Shown here: positions 33,074-41,564 of the stretch, piece after piece
Layout: each line of letters starts with the position of its first letter
Numbering within the stretch: the stretch's first letter is position 1
NCBI RefSeq assembly: GCF_049856295.1
Contig: NZ_JBNDMZ010000010.1
Coordinates: 124,001-188,000, forward strand
Source of the DNA: JB111 sp049856295
GTDB taxonomy: Bacteria; Actinomycetota; Actinomycetes; Actinomycetales; Actinomycetaceae
Direction: 5' to 3'
Length of the DNA: 64,000 nucleotides
Made by a program: the position numbers and the translations under genes
Notes under the pieces: generated by a model
Told to the model about the DNA's origin: nothing
The model's database searches: none
What the model saw: only the letters and a program-made list of their open reading frames with translations

Positions 33074-33784
33074 ATGAACCTCCCCATCATGGGCCGCGCC
33101 GGCTTCGCCCCGAACGGCTCCACCACGCAGATGCCCGGCGGGACCGCCCCCCAGGGCCCGTCCTCGCGCTACATCCTCCCGTCGTTCGAGGAGCGCACCG
33201 CCTACGGCTACAAGCGGCAGGACCCGTACGCCAAGCTCTTCGAGGACCGCATCATCTTCCTCGGCGTGCAGGTGGACGACGCCTCCGCGGACGACGTCAT
33301 GGCTCAGCTCCTCGTCCTCGAGTCACAGGACCCGGACGGCGTCATCACCATGTACATCAACAGCCCCGGCGGCTCGTTCACGGCGCTGACGGCGATCTAC
33401 GACACGATGCAGTACATCAAGCCGGAGATCCAGACGGTCTGCCTCGGTCAGGCCGCCTCGGCTGCCGCCGTGCTGCTCGCCGCGGGCTCGCCCGGGCGTC
33501 GTCTCGCACTGCCGAACGCCCGCGTGATGATCCACCAGCCCGCGCTCGAGGGCGGCGGCTACGCGCAGGCCTCGGACATCGAGATCCACGCCAACGAGGT
33601 CCAGCGCATGCGCCAGTGGCTCGAGCAGACGCTCGCGCACCACACCTCGCAGGACATCGAGACCATCTCGCGCGACATCGAGCGCGACAAGATCCTCACC
33701 GCCCAGCAGGCGCTGGAGTACGGGATCGTCGACCAGGTGCTCGAGTCCCGCAAGAACACCGAGCCGGTAACCATCCAGAAGTAG
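33074..33784 (+). CDS. clpP2: ATP-dependent Clp protease proteolytic subunit ClpP2
   Basis: 236 residues from ATG 33074, AAAGGAG upstream. The catalytic serine lies in LGQAASAAAVLL (Ser129) and the histidine in ARVMIHQPALEG (His154). A 45-residue N-terminal extension (GRAGFAPNGSTTQMPGGTAPQG) precedes the Clp fold, typical of actinobacterial ClpP2, which is often processed. It works with ClpP1 encoded just upstream. After the stop there is a strong terminator and then a repeat array before clpX. Confidence 0.95.
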   Translation: MNLPIMGRAGFAPNGSTTQMPGGTAPQGPSSRYILPSFEERTAYGYKRQDPYAKLFEDRIIFLGVQVDDASADDVMAQLLVLESQDPDGVITMYINSPGGSFTALTAIYDTMQYIKPEIQTVCLGQAASAAAVLLAAGSPGRRLALPNARVMIHQPALEGGGYAQASDIEIHANEVQRMRQWLEQTLAHHTSQDIETISRDIERDKILTAQQALEYGIVDQVLESRKNTEPVTIQK

Positions 33785-33792
33785 TCCCGCGC

Positions 33793-33824
33793 GGCGCCCC
33801 CGGACCAGTCGGTCCGGGGGCGCC
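33793..33824 (+). terminator. Terminator after clpP1-clpP2
   Basis: GGCGCCCCCGGACC (33793-33806), loop AGTC, and GGTCCGGGGGCGCC (33811-33824) form a perfect 14-base stem nine bases past the clpP2 stop. No U-tract. Confidence 0.8.
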
Positions 33825-33830
33825 GTCGTG

Positions 33831-33966
33831 CGTACGGAGCCCTGCCCGACGCCGTCGCGAGGGGTCGTACGGAGGCTGCCCTTCGGCGTCGGGCACGTGT
33901 GTACGGAAGCCCGCCCGACGCCGTCGCGAGCGCCCGTACGGAGGTCTCTCTCCGGCGTCGGGCACC
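33831..33966 (+). repeat. Array of four 35-base units between clpP2 and clpX
   Basis: CGTACGGAG (or a one-base variant) starts at 33831, 33866, 33900 and 33935, a period of 34-35 bases. Units 1 and 3 contain GCCCGACGCCGTCGCGAG; units 2 and 4 contain CGGCGTCGGGCAC. TGCCCGACGCCG (33843-33854) therefore pairs with CGGCGTCGGGCA (33884-33895), and 33913-33923 pairs with 33953-33963, giving two consecutive large hairpins. The gap 33785-34111 holds this array, the terminator before it and the clpX leader. Confidence 0.8.
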
Positions 33967-34111
33967 AGGGAGCGCAGGCCCGGGTGGCGTGCGCGACGAG
34001 GCGCGCCGGGCAAACGCAGGTGCCTCCCGGGCCGAGCGTGTGCGAAGGTTGAGCCGAGAGCCGTACCCAGCGGCGAGCGGCCCCGGACCGCGAACGAGAC
34101 AGGAGGACCCG

Positions 34112-35377
<1,266 letters not shown>

Positions 35378-35391
35378 GAGTTCCTGCCCGC

Positions 35392-35423
35392 CCTCGTTGA
35401 CGGGACCAGGACATTCAACGAGG
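35392..35423 (+). terminator. Weak hairpin after clpX
   Basis: CCTCGTTGA (35392-35400) pairs with TCAACGAGG (35415-35423) across a 14-base loop, 15 bases beyond the clpX stop. Confidence 0.45.
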
Positions 35424-35447
35424 CGGACCCACAGTTCCATATCACCG

Positions 35448-35477
35448 TTGACCGACCGGCTTGGTCGCTGTTATGCT
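35448..35477 (+). promoter_or_regulatory. Promoter of the secreted-protein/exporter cassette
   Basis: TTGACC (35448-35453), 18 bases, TATGCT (35472-35477). It lies upstream of the cassette beginning at 35525, with AAGGGGGAA as ribosome binding site at about 35509-35517. Confidence 0.6.
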
Positions 35478-35524
35478 GCCGTCGTAGGCAACAGCGACGA
35501 TGCCTAGTAAGGGGGAACTGTCAG

Positions 35525-35917
35525 ATGCATGTCAACGGCGACAGGAACTGTTCAACGCATAGCGACGGTAGGGTCAAGTGGCGAAGAAGCATCATTCGAG
35601 CCGCAATCGCCGCCGCAGTTGGCGCGGGAGGAGTATTCGCGGTCGCGACACCTGCTAGTGCTGCGGTGGCAAAGGACGGGACTACACACTGCAACCCGGG
35701 GGCTCGTCCGGACGCGTACGTGCGGTACGAGGTGCGGGGCAACGCAAACGTACGCCCGCCGGGCAACGCAACAACGTACTTTGTCCGCTCCGGACGTCCT
35801 GCAAGCGAGTGGTGGAGTTCGGCGCGCCAGGGCATTGGTTCCGGAGGCTATTGGTACGTTTCGGGGCAATACTCTCTCGACGTGCCCGGCACCTACGGAT
35901 ACTGCTCGCCACCGTGA
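35525..35917 (+). CDS. Small secreted protein, candidate export-cassette product
   Basis: 130 residues. The signal peptide is KWRRSIIRAAIAAAVGAGGVFAVATPASA followed by AVAKDGTT, with cleavage after ASA at about residue 46. The mature protein is about 84 residues with two cysteines (THCNPGARP... and ...GTYGYCSPP) that could form one disulfide, and is rich in Gly, Tyr, Trp and Arg (EWWSSARQGIGSGGYWYVSGQYSLDV). I recognise no family. GC content and codon use look looser than in neighbours. It is first in a row of five genes on one strand ending in an ABC exporter, so it is a candidate substrate, perhaps a bacteriocin-like protein, although the signal peptide would also allow Sec export. Confidence 0.62.
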   Translation: MHVNGDRNCSTHSDGRVKWRRSIIRAAIAAAVGAGGVFAVATPASAAVAKDGTTHCNPGARPDAYVRYEVRGNANVRPPGNATTYFVRSGRPASEWWSSARQGIGSGGYWYVSGQYSLDVPGTYGYCSPP

Positions 35918-36453
35918 TCAGGCCAGCTACTCGGGGCGTGCTCGGGGCATCGCTCGTTTTCCTACTCGCCGGGGCCACGGCGTGTGCGTCTGAGCAGGAC
36001 GAATCAGGGAACGGAACCGAGGTGGCCACCGAATACTCTGGCACCGTTGCCGAGTACTACGGTGAGTTGGTCGAATGCATGGCAGACCGCGGCTGGGACT
36101 CCCGCGTGGAGATCGATCCCCAGTATGGCCGAATTATGGCAACGGATTCCGGTCGCGGGCGCTCGGACGCGGCACTCTCGGACGACACGTTCGCATGCAC
36201 AGGGACGTTGGCGGCGGCACCCGTACTCGACTCGCCCGAACGCTACAGAGAGATCTATCCGATCCGTGTCGAACGGTACGAGTGCATGGTTGATGCGGAC
36301 TTCCAGCCCGATCCACCTCCGTCGATCGAGACCTTCGTCGAGTCCGGGATGGGCGAGTCGCGGGCGTGGGAGCCGGTGTCCGGGCTTTCCGTGGGGGAGG
36401 CAATGCGAGCCGCAGAGGCGTGTCCGGTCGACCCGGACCAGTGGCTCTACTGA
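35914..36453 (+). CDS. Putative lipoprotein with ECMADRGWD motif
   Basis: 179 residues from GTG 35914, overlapping the previous stop (GTGA). VIRPATRGVLGASLVFLLAGATACAS contains a plausible lipobox with Cys at residue 24. A conserved-looking ECMADRGWDSRVEID segment and a second RYECMVDADFQPDPPPS segment suggest two related modules of a small lipoprotein family that I have seen described only as hypothetical. Four cysteines of the mature part could pair. It is coupled to the secreted protein and lies upstream of the membrane-fusion protein, so it may be an accessory or immunity component of the same export system; that is inference. Confidence 0.6.
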   Translation: MIRPATRGVLGASLVFLLAGATACASEQDESGNGTEVATEYSGTVAEYYGELVECMADRGWDSRVEIDPQYGRIMATDSGRGRSDAALSDDTFACTGTLAAAPVLDSPERYREIYPIRVERYECMVDADFQPDPPPSIETFVESGMGESRAWEPVSGLSVGEAMRAAEACPVDPDQWLY

Positions 36454-36519
36454 TGGCGGCAGTTTCGCGGCGATGGCAGCATCCGCTCCCTCTTGTTGAA
36501 TTCTGGCATCGGTGAGTGT

Positions 36520-36588
36520 GATGAATGCATGAGTGAACGCGGGTGGGACGGCCCGGCGTCGCTAGAGGGGGACGGGTGGTCGATCTGA
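36520..36588 (+). pseudogene. Remnant of a second ECM-RGWD lipoprotein copy
   Basis: In the same frame as the upstream lipoprotein, 36520-36588 reads DECMSERGWDGPASLEGDGWSI and stops. ECMSERGWD matches ECMADRGWD of that lipoprotein at 7 of 9 residues. No start or ribosome binding site is visible. It overlaps the beginning of the membrane-fusion protein gene. It looks like a decayed duplicate. Confidence 0.45.
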
Positions 36589-37643
36589 GCGAGGAAGCCC
36601 GTCGTAGGCCGCGGCTGGTTGTCATCGTCCTGCTCGCGACGCTGTGCCTGGCCGCTGGCGCCGTCGTCGGCTGGGCGTTGCGGGAAGTGGTGGCACCGGC
36701 CAGCTCCGACGAAGAGGTGGAGGACCACACGGTCGTCGAGGTCGTTTACGGCGACGTCGGTTCCACACTGTCGCTGACGGCGAGCGCCTGGTGGCCCACC
36801 ACTCCACTCGCCACGCCCGCCGCCACAGGAACTGTCACGGCGGTCGCGGCCGACCCCGGGGCACGCGTCGAGAGCGGAGATGTGGTGATCCGGGTCGACG
36901 AGCGGCCCGTGGTCGTCCTTGACGGCGCGGTGCCTGCATACCGCCTGTTGGCGGCCGGGGCCACGGGGGAGGACGTACGCCAGCTGCAGGTCTTCCTGGT
37001 CCGCGCCGGGTACCTGACCGGCGACCCGGACGGCACCTACGGCCCCACGACCGCCGCAGCGGTACGCGCGTGGCAGCGCGAGCTCGGCACCACCGTGACC
37101 GGCGAGGTGGCGGAGGGGTCTGTCATGTTCGTCCCGGGCCTGCCGGCACGTGTCCGCGCAGCCGAGGGCATCGACGTCGGAGTGCGCCTTGCCGGAGGTG
37201 AGTCCGTCCTCGAACGGTTCGAGGACGCACCGCGGATCGAGGTCGCGATTGCGGGGAACCAGGCCGACCTCGTGTCCGTCGGCTCGACGGTCGTGGTGGA
37301 CGGACCGAGCTCGTGGTCCATGGTCGTCGACGCGGTGACGGAGGACGAGGCGGGCGGCCTTGTCGCGGTGCTGGCCGCTCCCGACGGCGGGCCGGCTTGC
37401 GGGACGACCTGCGGTGAGATTCCCGTCGAGGGGTTCACCACGTACCCCGCGTCGGTCGAGCTCGTCCCGTCGACGCCCGGCCCGATGGTGCCGGCGGCCG
37501 CGCTTGCCACTCGGGCTGACGGTTCCTACGTCGTCGTCGACGCGGGTGGGACCGAAGTACCGGTCGACGTGCTCGCGCAGGGCAGCGGCTACGCGGTCGT
37601 CGACGGCATCGAGCCCGGTGCCGAGGTACGGGTCCCCGGATGA
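36576..37643 (+). CDS. Membrane-fusion protein with peptidoglycan-binding domain
   Basis: 355 residues from GTG 36576 (ATG 36543 is possible). One N-terminal membrane helix LVVIVLLATLCLAAGAVVGWAL. The lipoyl-like part is ATGTVTAVAADPGARVESGDVVIRVDERPVVVLDG. A peptidoglycan-binding repeat is inserted (ATGEDVRQLQVFLVRAGYLTGDPDGTYGPTTAAAVRAWQREL, about residues 130-170), followed by a HlyD-type barrel with CGTTCGEIPVEG. Such proteins link an ABC exporter to the cell wall in actinobacteria. The stop overlaps the ABC ATPase start (ATGA), placing it in the same exporter. Confidence 0.8.
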   Translation: MVDLSEEARRRPRLVVIVLLATLCLAAGAVVGWALREVVAPASSDEEVEDHTVVEVVYGDVGSTLSLTASAWWPTTPLATPAATGTVTAVAADPGARVESGDVVIRVDERPVVVLDGAVPAYRLLAAGATGEDVRQLQVFLVRAGYLTGDPDGTYGPTTAAAVRAWQRELGTTVTGEVAEGSVMFVPGLPARVRAAEGIDVGVRLAGGESVLERFEDAPRIEVAIAGNQADLVSVGSTVVVDGPSSWSMVVDAVTEDEAGGLVAVLAAPDGGPACGTTCGEIPVEGFTTYPASVELVPSTPGPMVPAAALATRADGSYVVVDAGGTEVPVDVLAQGSGYAVVDGIEPGAEVRVPG

Positions 37644-38275
37644 TGCTGGTGGCTGATGACATCGGCTTTGCCTACCCGCGATCCGCTCTCCTGTTCGACG
37701 GACTCGATCTCCGGGTGCCGGGCGGTGCGATGGTGGCGCTCACCGGTCGGTCGGGGACGGGCAAGTCAACCCTTCTCTACATGTTGGGGTTGATGGTGAC
37801 GCCGACGGAGGGGCGGATCGTCGTCGACGGCAAGGTAGCCAGCGGCCTGAATGACGCAGCCCGGGCCCGGCTGCGAGCCGAACGATTCGGGTTCGTCTTC
37901 CAGGACGCGGCGCTCGACCCGACGCGGACCGTCCTGGACAACGTCGTTGAGCCCGCCCTTTACCGAGGGCACGATCCGCGTGCTGTTCGCGATGCTGCCG
38001 GCGACCTGCTCGACGAGCTCGGCGTCGACGTGCCGGTGGACCGCGTGCCAGGTCAGGTCTCCGGCGGACAGGCGCAGCGAATTGCGCTCGCTCGGGCACT
38101 GTTGCACAGGCCGTCGATCGTGCTCGCGGACGAACCGACCGGCAACCTCGACGACGAGTCCTCGGACACCGTGCTGCGCACGCTGCGCTCCCAGGCGGAA
38201 CGGGGGGCGGCCGTCGTCGTCTCGACGCACGACGACCGAGCACGGGAGCACTGCGACCGGGAGCACGCGCTGTGA
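37640..38275 (+). CDS. ABC transporter ATP-binding protein (LolD/MacB type)
   Basis: 211 residues. Walker A is LTGRSGTGKSTLLYMLG, the Q-loop FGFVFQDAALDPTRTVLDNVV, signature VSGGQAQRIALARALL, Walker B IVLADEPTGNLDDESS and the switch His in VVVSTHDD. The NLD..S after Walker B is typical of the MacB/LolD exporter group. It overlaps the preceding membrane-fusion gene and the following permease gene (GTGA), so all three form one machine. Confidence 0.9.
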   Translation: MMLVADDIGFAYPRSALLFDGLDLRVPGGAMVALTGRSGTGKSTLLYMLGLMVTPTEGRIVVDGKVASGLNDAARARLRAERFGFVFQDAALDPTRTVLDNVVEPALYRGHDPRAVRDAAGDLLDELGVDVPVDRVPGQVSGGQAQRIALARALLHRPSIVLADEPTGNLDDESSDTVLRTLRSQAERGAAVVVSTHDDRAREHCDREHAL

Positions 38276-39363
38276 CCGTGCGGGCGATCGTGCTGCTCCG
38301 CGAGGCGTGGGCCTGGGCGCGAGCCGAACGGATCGGCAGCATATTGACGGTGGTCCTCGTGGCCGGACTGTGCCTCTCCGTGCTCATGACGTCTGGACGG
38401 ACGGTCGGCGTGGAGCAGCAGGTTCTCGCGACCATCGATGCCGCGGGCACCCGGACGATCGTGGTGCGGGCCGAGCCCGAAGCCGCCGTGACCTCAGACG
38501 CGGTCGAGCGGATCGCGGCAATCGGAACCGTCGAGCAGGTGGTGGGCTTCGGTCCGGCCCAGGACGTCCGTAGCGCGACCATCACTGGCGGTCCCGCCGT
38601 CGCCTCGCGGACGGTGCATGCCTCAGATCTCTCGGACATCCTCGGCCATCGCGCCGACGCGGTGCCCGGATCGATCCTGCTCACCGGCCGGGGCGCCCAG
38701 ACACTGGGCCTGGCCGACGGCGTCGGCCCGGTCACGACCGCGAACGGGACCATCGCGGCCGTGGTCGGCACCGTCGATCGCCCCGAGTTCCTCGACGCTC
38801 TGGGCTCGACGGCCTATGTCGTGACCGATGAGCCTGGCCCACTCGCCATCGTCGTGGTGATCGCCGACGCCGTCGACGCCGTCGACCAGCTCGTCCCGGT
38901 CGTGCAGGCAGCCCTGATGACGCAGCAGCCCGGATCTGTCAACGTCACGACGTCCGAGGCGTTCGCGCAGGTACAGGCTGTCATCGGCGGACAGCTCGGC
39001 GGCTTCGGCCGAAGCCTCGTGCTGGGAATCCTCCTCGCGCTCGGCGTCCTCGTCGCAGGGTTGCAGTACGGGGTCGTAATGATCCGGCGGAAGGACTTCG
39101 GTCGGCGCCGCGCGCTCGGTGCGTCCCGGCGGCTCATCGTAGGCCTGCTCCTGCTCAGGACGATGCTGTGCGCCGGTGTCGGAGCCCTGCTCGGAGCCAC
39201 GACCGGGCTGGGCGTGACACGGGCACTCGGCGATCCCGCGCCGGGACTCTCGTTCGTCGTCGCCCTCATGGTGCTCGCGATCGCTGTGTGCGTCGTCGGA
39301 GCGATTGCACCAGCAATCGTCGCCTCGAGACGCGAACCCCTCGTCGAGCTTCGCGTCCCTTGA
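38272..39363 (+). CDS. FtsX/MacB-type ABC permease
   Basis: 363 residues, GTG start overlapping the ATPase stop. One N-terminal helix (ILTVVLVAGLCLSVLMTSG), an extracellular part of about 210 residues beginning TVGVEQQVLATIDAAGTRTIVVRAEPE, and three C-terminal helices (LVLGILLALGVLVAGLQYGVVM, LIVGLLLLRTMLCAGVGALLGATTGLG, LSFVVALMVLAIAVCVVGAIAPAIVAS). RRKDFGRRRALGASRRLIVGLLL is the coupling loop typical of FtsX. These permeases act mechanically on substrates outside the membrane instead of conducting them. It ends the cassette that starts with the small secreted protein. Confidence 0.88.
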   Translation: MTVRAIVLLREAWAWARAERIGSILTVVLVAGLCLSVLMTSGRTVGVEQQVLATIDAAGTRTIVVRAEPEAAVTSDAVERIAAIGTVEQVVGFGPAQDVRSATITGGPAVASRTVHASDLSDILGHRADAVPGSILLTGRGAQTLGLADGVGPVTTANGTIAAVVGTVDRPEFLDALGSTAYVVTDEPGPLAIVVVIADAVDAVDQLVPVVQAALMTQQPGSVNVTTSEAFAQVQAVIGGQLGGFGRSLVLGILLALGVLVAGLQYGVVMIRRKDFGRRRALGASRRLIVGLLLLRTMLCAGVGALLGATTGLGVTRALGDPAPGLSFVVALMVLAIAVCVVGAIAPAIVASRREPLVELRVP

Positions 39364-39509
39364 CGGCGCCCAGGTCCAGCGGCCTCGGCGTACTTGAGGA
39401 GACGCCGATCGAGGCGGCGGACGCCGATCTGGACCAGACCCGGGACGCTGCGTCGGCACGCGTGAATGCTCGCGTGCACCTCGCCGCCGACTTCGGCGAC
39501 AGCCAGTTT

Positions 39510-39557
39510 CTGTCAACCCCGGTTGACAGAGGGGCGGCTGTCAACGTAAGTTGACAG
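39510..39557 (+). promoter_or_regulatory. Tandem perfect operators and promoter of an HTH gene
   Basis: CTGTCAACCCCGGTTGACAG (39510-39529) and CTGTCAACGTAAGTTGACAG (39538-39557) are 20-base palindromes, the outer nine bases identical in both, with centres 28 bases apart. TTGACA within the first (39523-39528) and TAAGTT within the second (39547-39552) would be the -35 and -10 at 18-base spacing. The start codon follows after one base, so transcription may be leaderless. Confidence 0.78.
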
Positions 39558-39558
39558 C

Positions 39559-39768
39559 ATGAGTCGACACGACACGACCGTTGCGGCGCAGGACCCGGAC
39601 CCAAGGACGGGGCTGAGGGGTGTGCGTGCCATGCGCGAGCTGGCGGACCGGCTCGAGATCCTGCAGGTGGATCGCGCACGGGATCTCGGGTGGTCGTGGC
39701 AGGAGATCGCCGACGAGCTCGGTGTGAGCCGCCAGGCCGCCCACAAGAAGCACGGCCGCGGACGCTGA
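39559..39768 (+). CDS. Small helix-turn-helix protein
   Basis: 69 residues. RAMRELADRLEILQVDRARDLGWSWQEIADELGVSRQAAHKKHGR is a helix-turn-helix with the recognition helix SRQAAHKKH. Residues 1-24 are polar. The start directly abuts two perfect palindromes that overlap the promoter, so it probably represses itself. It is followed after 12 bases by the Clp-N-domain gene on the same strand, with GAGGA as that gene's ribosome binding site. The pairing of an HTH protein with a Clp-N protein is seen in other actinobacteria, but its role is not known to me. Confidence 0.78.
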   Translation: MSRHDTTVAAQDPDPRTGLRGVRAMRELADRLEILQVDRARDLGWSWQEIADELGVSRQAAHKKHGRGR

Positions 39769-39780
39769 GGAGGACCGGAC

Positions 39781-40581
39781 ATGTTCGAACGATTGACCAC
39801 GGACACCAAGGCCGCCGTGACGCGCGCGCAGGAGGTGGCGCGGGAGACCGGTGCGGAGCGCATCGAGACCAGGCACGTCGCCGTCGGCGTGCTGGAGGCC
39901 GACGGCGACGCCGCCCGCGCGTTGTCCGGTCTCGGCGTCGACGTCGCGGCGTGCAGGTCCGCGCTGATCGGTCGGCCGCCCGGCGTGGACCCCGAGGCGC
40001 TCGCCTCGGTGGGCATCGACCTGGACGCGGTGCGCGGGGCGACTGACGAGGTCTTCGGGGACGGCTCGCTCGACCGTGCCGACCACGTCGCCCGGATCCG
40101 TGTCAGGCGACGCGGGCACATGCCGTTCGCGCCGGCCGCGAAGGACGCGCTCCGGGCGGCACTCCGTGAGGCGGTGCGCCTCGGTGACAAGGAGATCACC
40201 GACCGGCACCTCCTGCTCGCGCTCCTGCGGGACGGAGAGGTCGCGGTGGCGCTCGACGACGGGGTCGACCGCCCGACGCTGCGCTGCACGCTCGAGGGGC
40301 GGCCGCCGCGATGTAGGTCTCGGCGACGGTCCGGTGCTCGAGGTCCGGGGCCCGGGCACCGTCTGCGCGCTCGAGGGTTGTCGGTCTACCGTGACGGGCA
40401 TGAGCGACGAGCGCACCCCCGAGCCGGACGACCTGCCCGAAGGGCTGCGCTCAGCCCGCGCGACGATCGACAACATCGACGCCGCCCTCATCCACCTGCT
40501 GGCCGAGCGGTTCCGCTGCACGCAGGCCGTCGGGCGGCTCAAGGCGGAGCAGGGGCTCCCGCCCTCGGACCCCGGACGTGA
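39781..40581 (+). CDS. Clp N-terminal-domain protein; 3' end probably frameshifted
   Basis: Residues 1-75 (MFERLTTDTKAAVTRAQEVARETGAERIETRHVAVGVLEADGDAARAL) and about 115-165 (PFAPAAKDALRAALREAVRLGDKEITDRHLLLALLRDG) are the two repeats of a Clp N domain, the substrate and adaptor-binding part of ClpC. No AAA module is present, so it may be an adaptor or decoy. The frame stays open to 40581, running 182 bases into the chorismate mutase gene with low-complexity Arg/Pro/Ala-rich translation after about residue 176. One base more or less in GGGGCGGCCGCCGCG (about 40299) would end the protein at TAG 40313-40315, giving the usual length of about 178 residues. Confidence 0.7.
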   Translation: MFERLTTDTKAAVTRAQEVARETGAERIETRHVAVGVLEADGDAARALSGLGVDVAACRSALIGRPPGVDPEALASVGIDLDAVRGATDEVFGDGSLDRADHVARIRVRRRGHMPFAPAAKDALRAALREAVRLGDKEITDRHLLLALLRDGEVAVALDDGVDRPTLRCTLEGRPPRCRSRRRSGARGPGPGHRLRARGLSVYRDGHERRAHPRAGRPARRAALSPRDDRQHRRRPHPPAGRAVPLHAGRRAAQGGAGAPALGPRT

Positions 40582-40723
40582 GGAGCGCCAGGTGGCCCGC
40601 CTGCGCGCGAAGGCCGAGGAGGCCGGGCTCGACCCGGTGTTCGCCCAGAAGTTCCTCGACTTCATCATCGCCGAGGTGATCCAGCACCACGAGAGCATCG
40701 CGGACGAGCACGGGCGACCCTGA
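40400..40723 (+). CDS. Chorismate mutase, AroQ type
   Basis: 107 residues. LRSARATIDNIDAALIHLLAERFRCTQAVGRLKAEQGLPPSDPGREERQVARLRAKAEEAGLDPVFAQKFLDFIIAEVIQHHESIA is the all-helical AroQ fold: Arg in the first helix, then the Lys of RLKAEQGL and Arg/Glu of REERQ in the active site. It converts chorismate to prephenate for Phe and Tyr. It has no regulatory domain. The gene starts inside the open frame of the upstream Clp-N gene, which suggests that frame is artefactual at its end. Confidence 0.92.
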   Translation: MSDERTPEPDDLPEGLRSARATIDNIDAALIHLLAERFRCTQAVGRLKAEQGLPPSDPGREERQVARLRAKAEEAGLDPVFAQKFLDFIIAEVIQHHESIADEHGRP

Positions 40724-40784
40724 CCCGGTCCGTCACGCCGAGTCGCGACGGGGCCGGGCCGCGAACGCGCCTACGATCGTCCGT

Positions 40785-41468
40785 ATGGACGCTCTCAACC
40801 TCCGCTACGGCAAGGGTTTCCCGATCGCCTTCATCGTGATCGGTGCGCTGCTCATCCTCACCGGCGTGCTCGGCGAACGGTGGATCTCGCTGTTCCCCGG
40901 CATCGTCATGCCGATCCTCGGGATCTTCATGCTCATCAACCCGATGGCGCGCATCGAGCCGCACGAGGCCCAACAGAGGAGCCCCATTGGCATCGTGACC
41001 AAGCGGTTCCCGCTGCGGGGCCCGGCCGACCTGCGCGCCGAGGAGAAGTACCTCGTGCACGTGCCGACCGGCAAGAAGGTGGCATCCATCGGCTTCATGT
41101 CGAACAAGGAGGACGTCGCCGCGATCCGCGCGCGGTACGGCGGCGGCCAGCCGGGGATGCCCCTGCAGGGAGCTCAGGCGCAGCAGCAGTACGGTCAGGG
41201 CGCTCAGGGAGGCCCGCAGCAGGGCTACGGACAGCCGCAGCAGGGCATGCCCCCGCAGGGTGCCCCGCAGCAGGCCTACGGCCAGCCCCAGGGTGCACCG
41301 CAGCAGGCGTACGGCGTGCCGGGCCAGCAGCCGTACGGCCAGCCGCAGCAGGGCGGCATGCCCCCGCAGGGCGCACCGCAGCAGCCGCAGCAGGGCGGCG
41401 CGCCCCAGCAGCCGCAGGCCGGCGAGCAGGGCGGCTACTGGCAGCCGGGTCCGCCGCAGCAGGGTTGA
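40785..41468 (+). CDS. Two-helix membrane protein with Gln/Gly/Pro-rich tail
   Basis: 227 residues. Two hydrophobic segments (GFPIAFIVIGALLILTGVLG, LFPGIVMPILGIFMLINP) are followed by a soluble part ending KVASIGFMSNKEDVAAIRARYGGG and then a disordered 120-residue tail of GYGQPQQG and GMPPQGAP repeats. The motif PIGIVTKRFPLRGPADLRAEEKYLVHVPTGKK recurs in the next gene as TRRYPIRSGSDLLADEKGLWYLPDG, so the two are paralogues. Function unknown. Stretches of QQ and PQQG would be consistent with phase separation or scaffolding, but nothing here shows it. Confidence 0.68.
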   Translation: MDALNLRYGKGFPIAFIVIGALLILTGVLGERWISLFPGIVMPILGIFMLINPMARIEPHEAQQRSPIGIVTKRFPLRGPADLRAEEKYLVHVPTGKKVASIGFMSNKEDVAAIRARYGGGQPGMPLQGAQAQQQYGQGAQGGPQQGYGQPQQGMPPQGAPQQAYGQPQGAPQQAYGVPGQQPYGQPQQGGMPPQGAPQQPQQGGAPQQPQAGEQGGYWQPGPPQQG

Positions 41469-41564
41469 GCCGGCGCGGACTGACCGCGTCGCCTCGGCCC
41501 GCAGGGGCGCGGTCACCCGGCGTACGGCCGTGGCGGGCCGAGGAGCGTCCCTACGATGGTGCGC

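Noticed and set aside
35529..35993. Alternative 154-codon frame over the secreted protein gene
   Set aside because: It lacks a signal peptide or domain and its ATG lies four bases after the better-placed start with the ribosome binding site.
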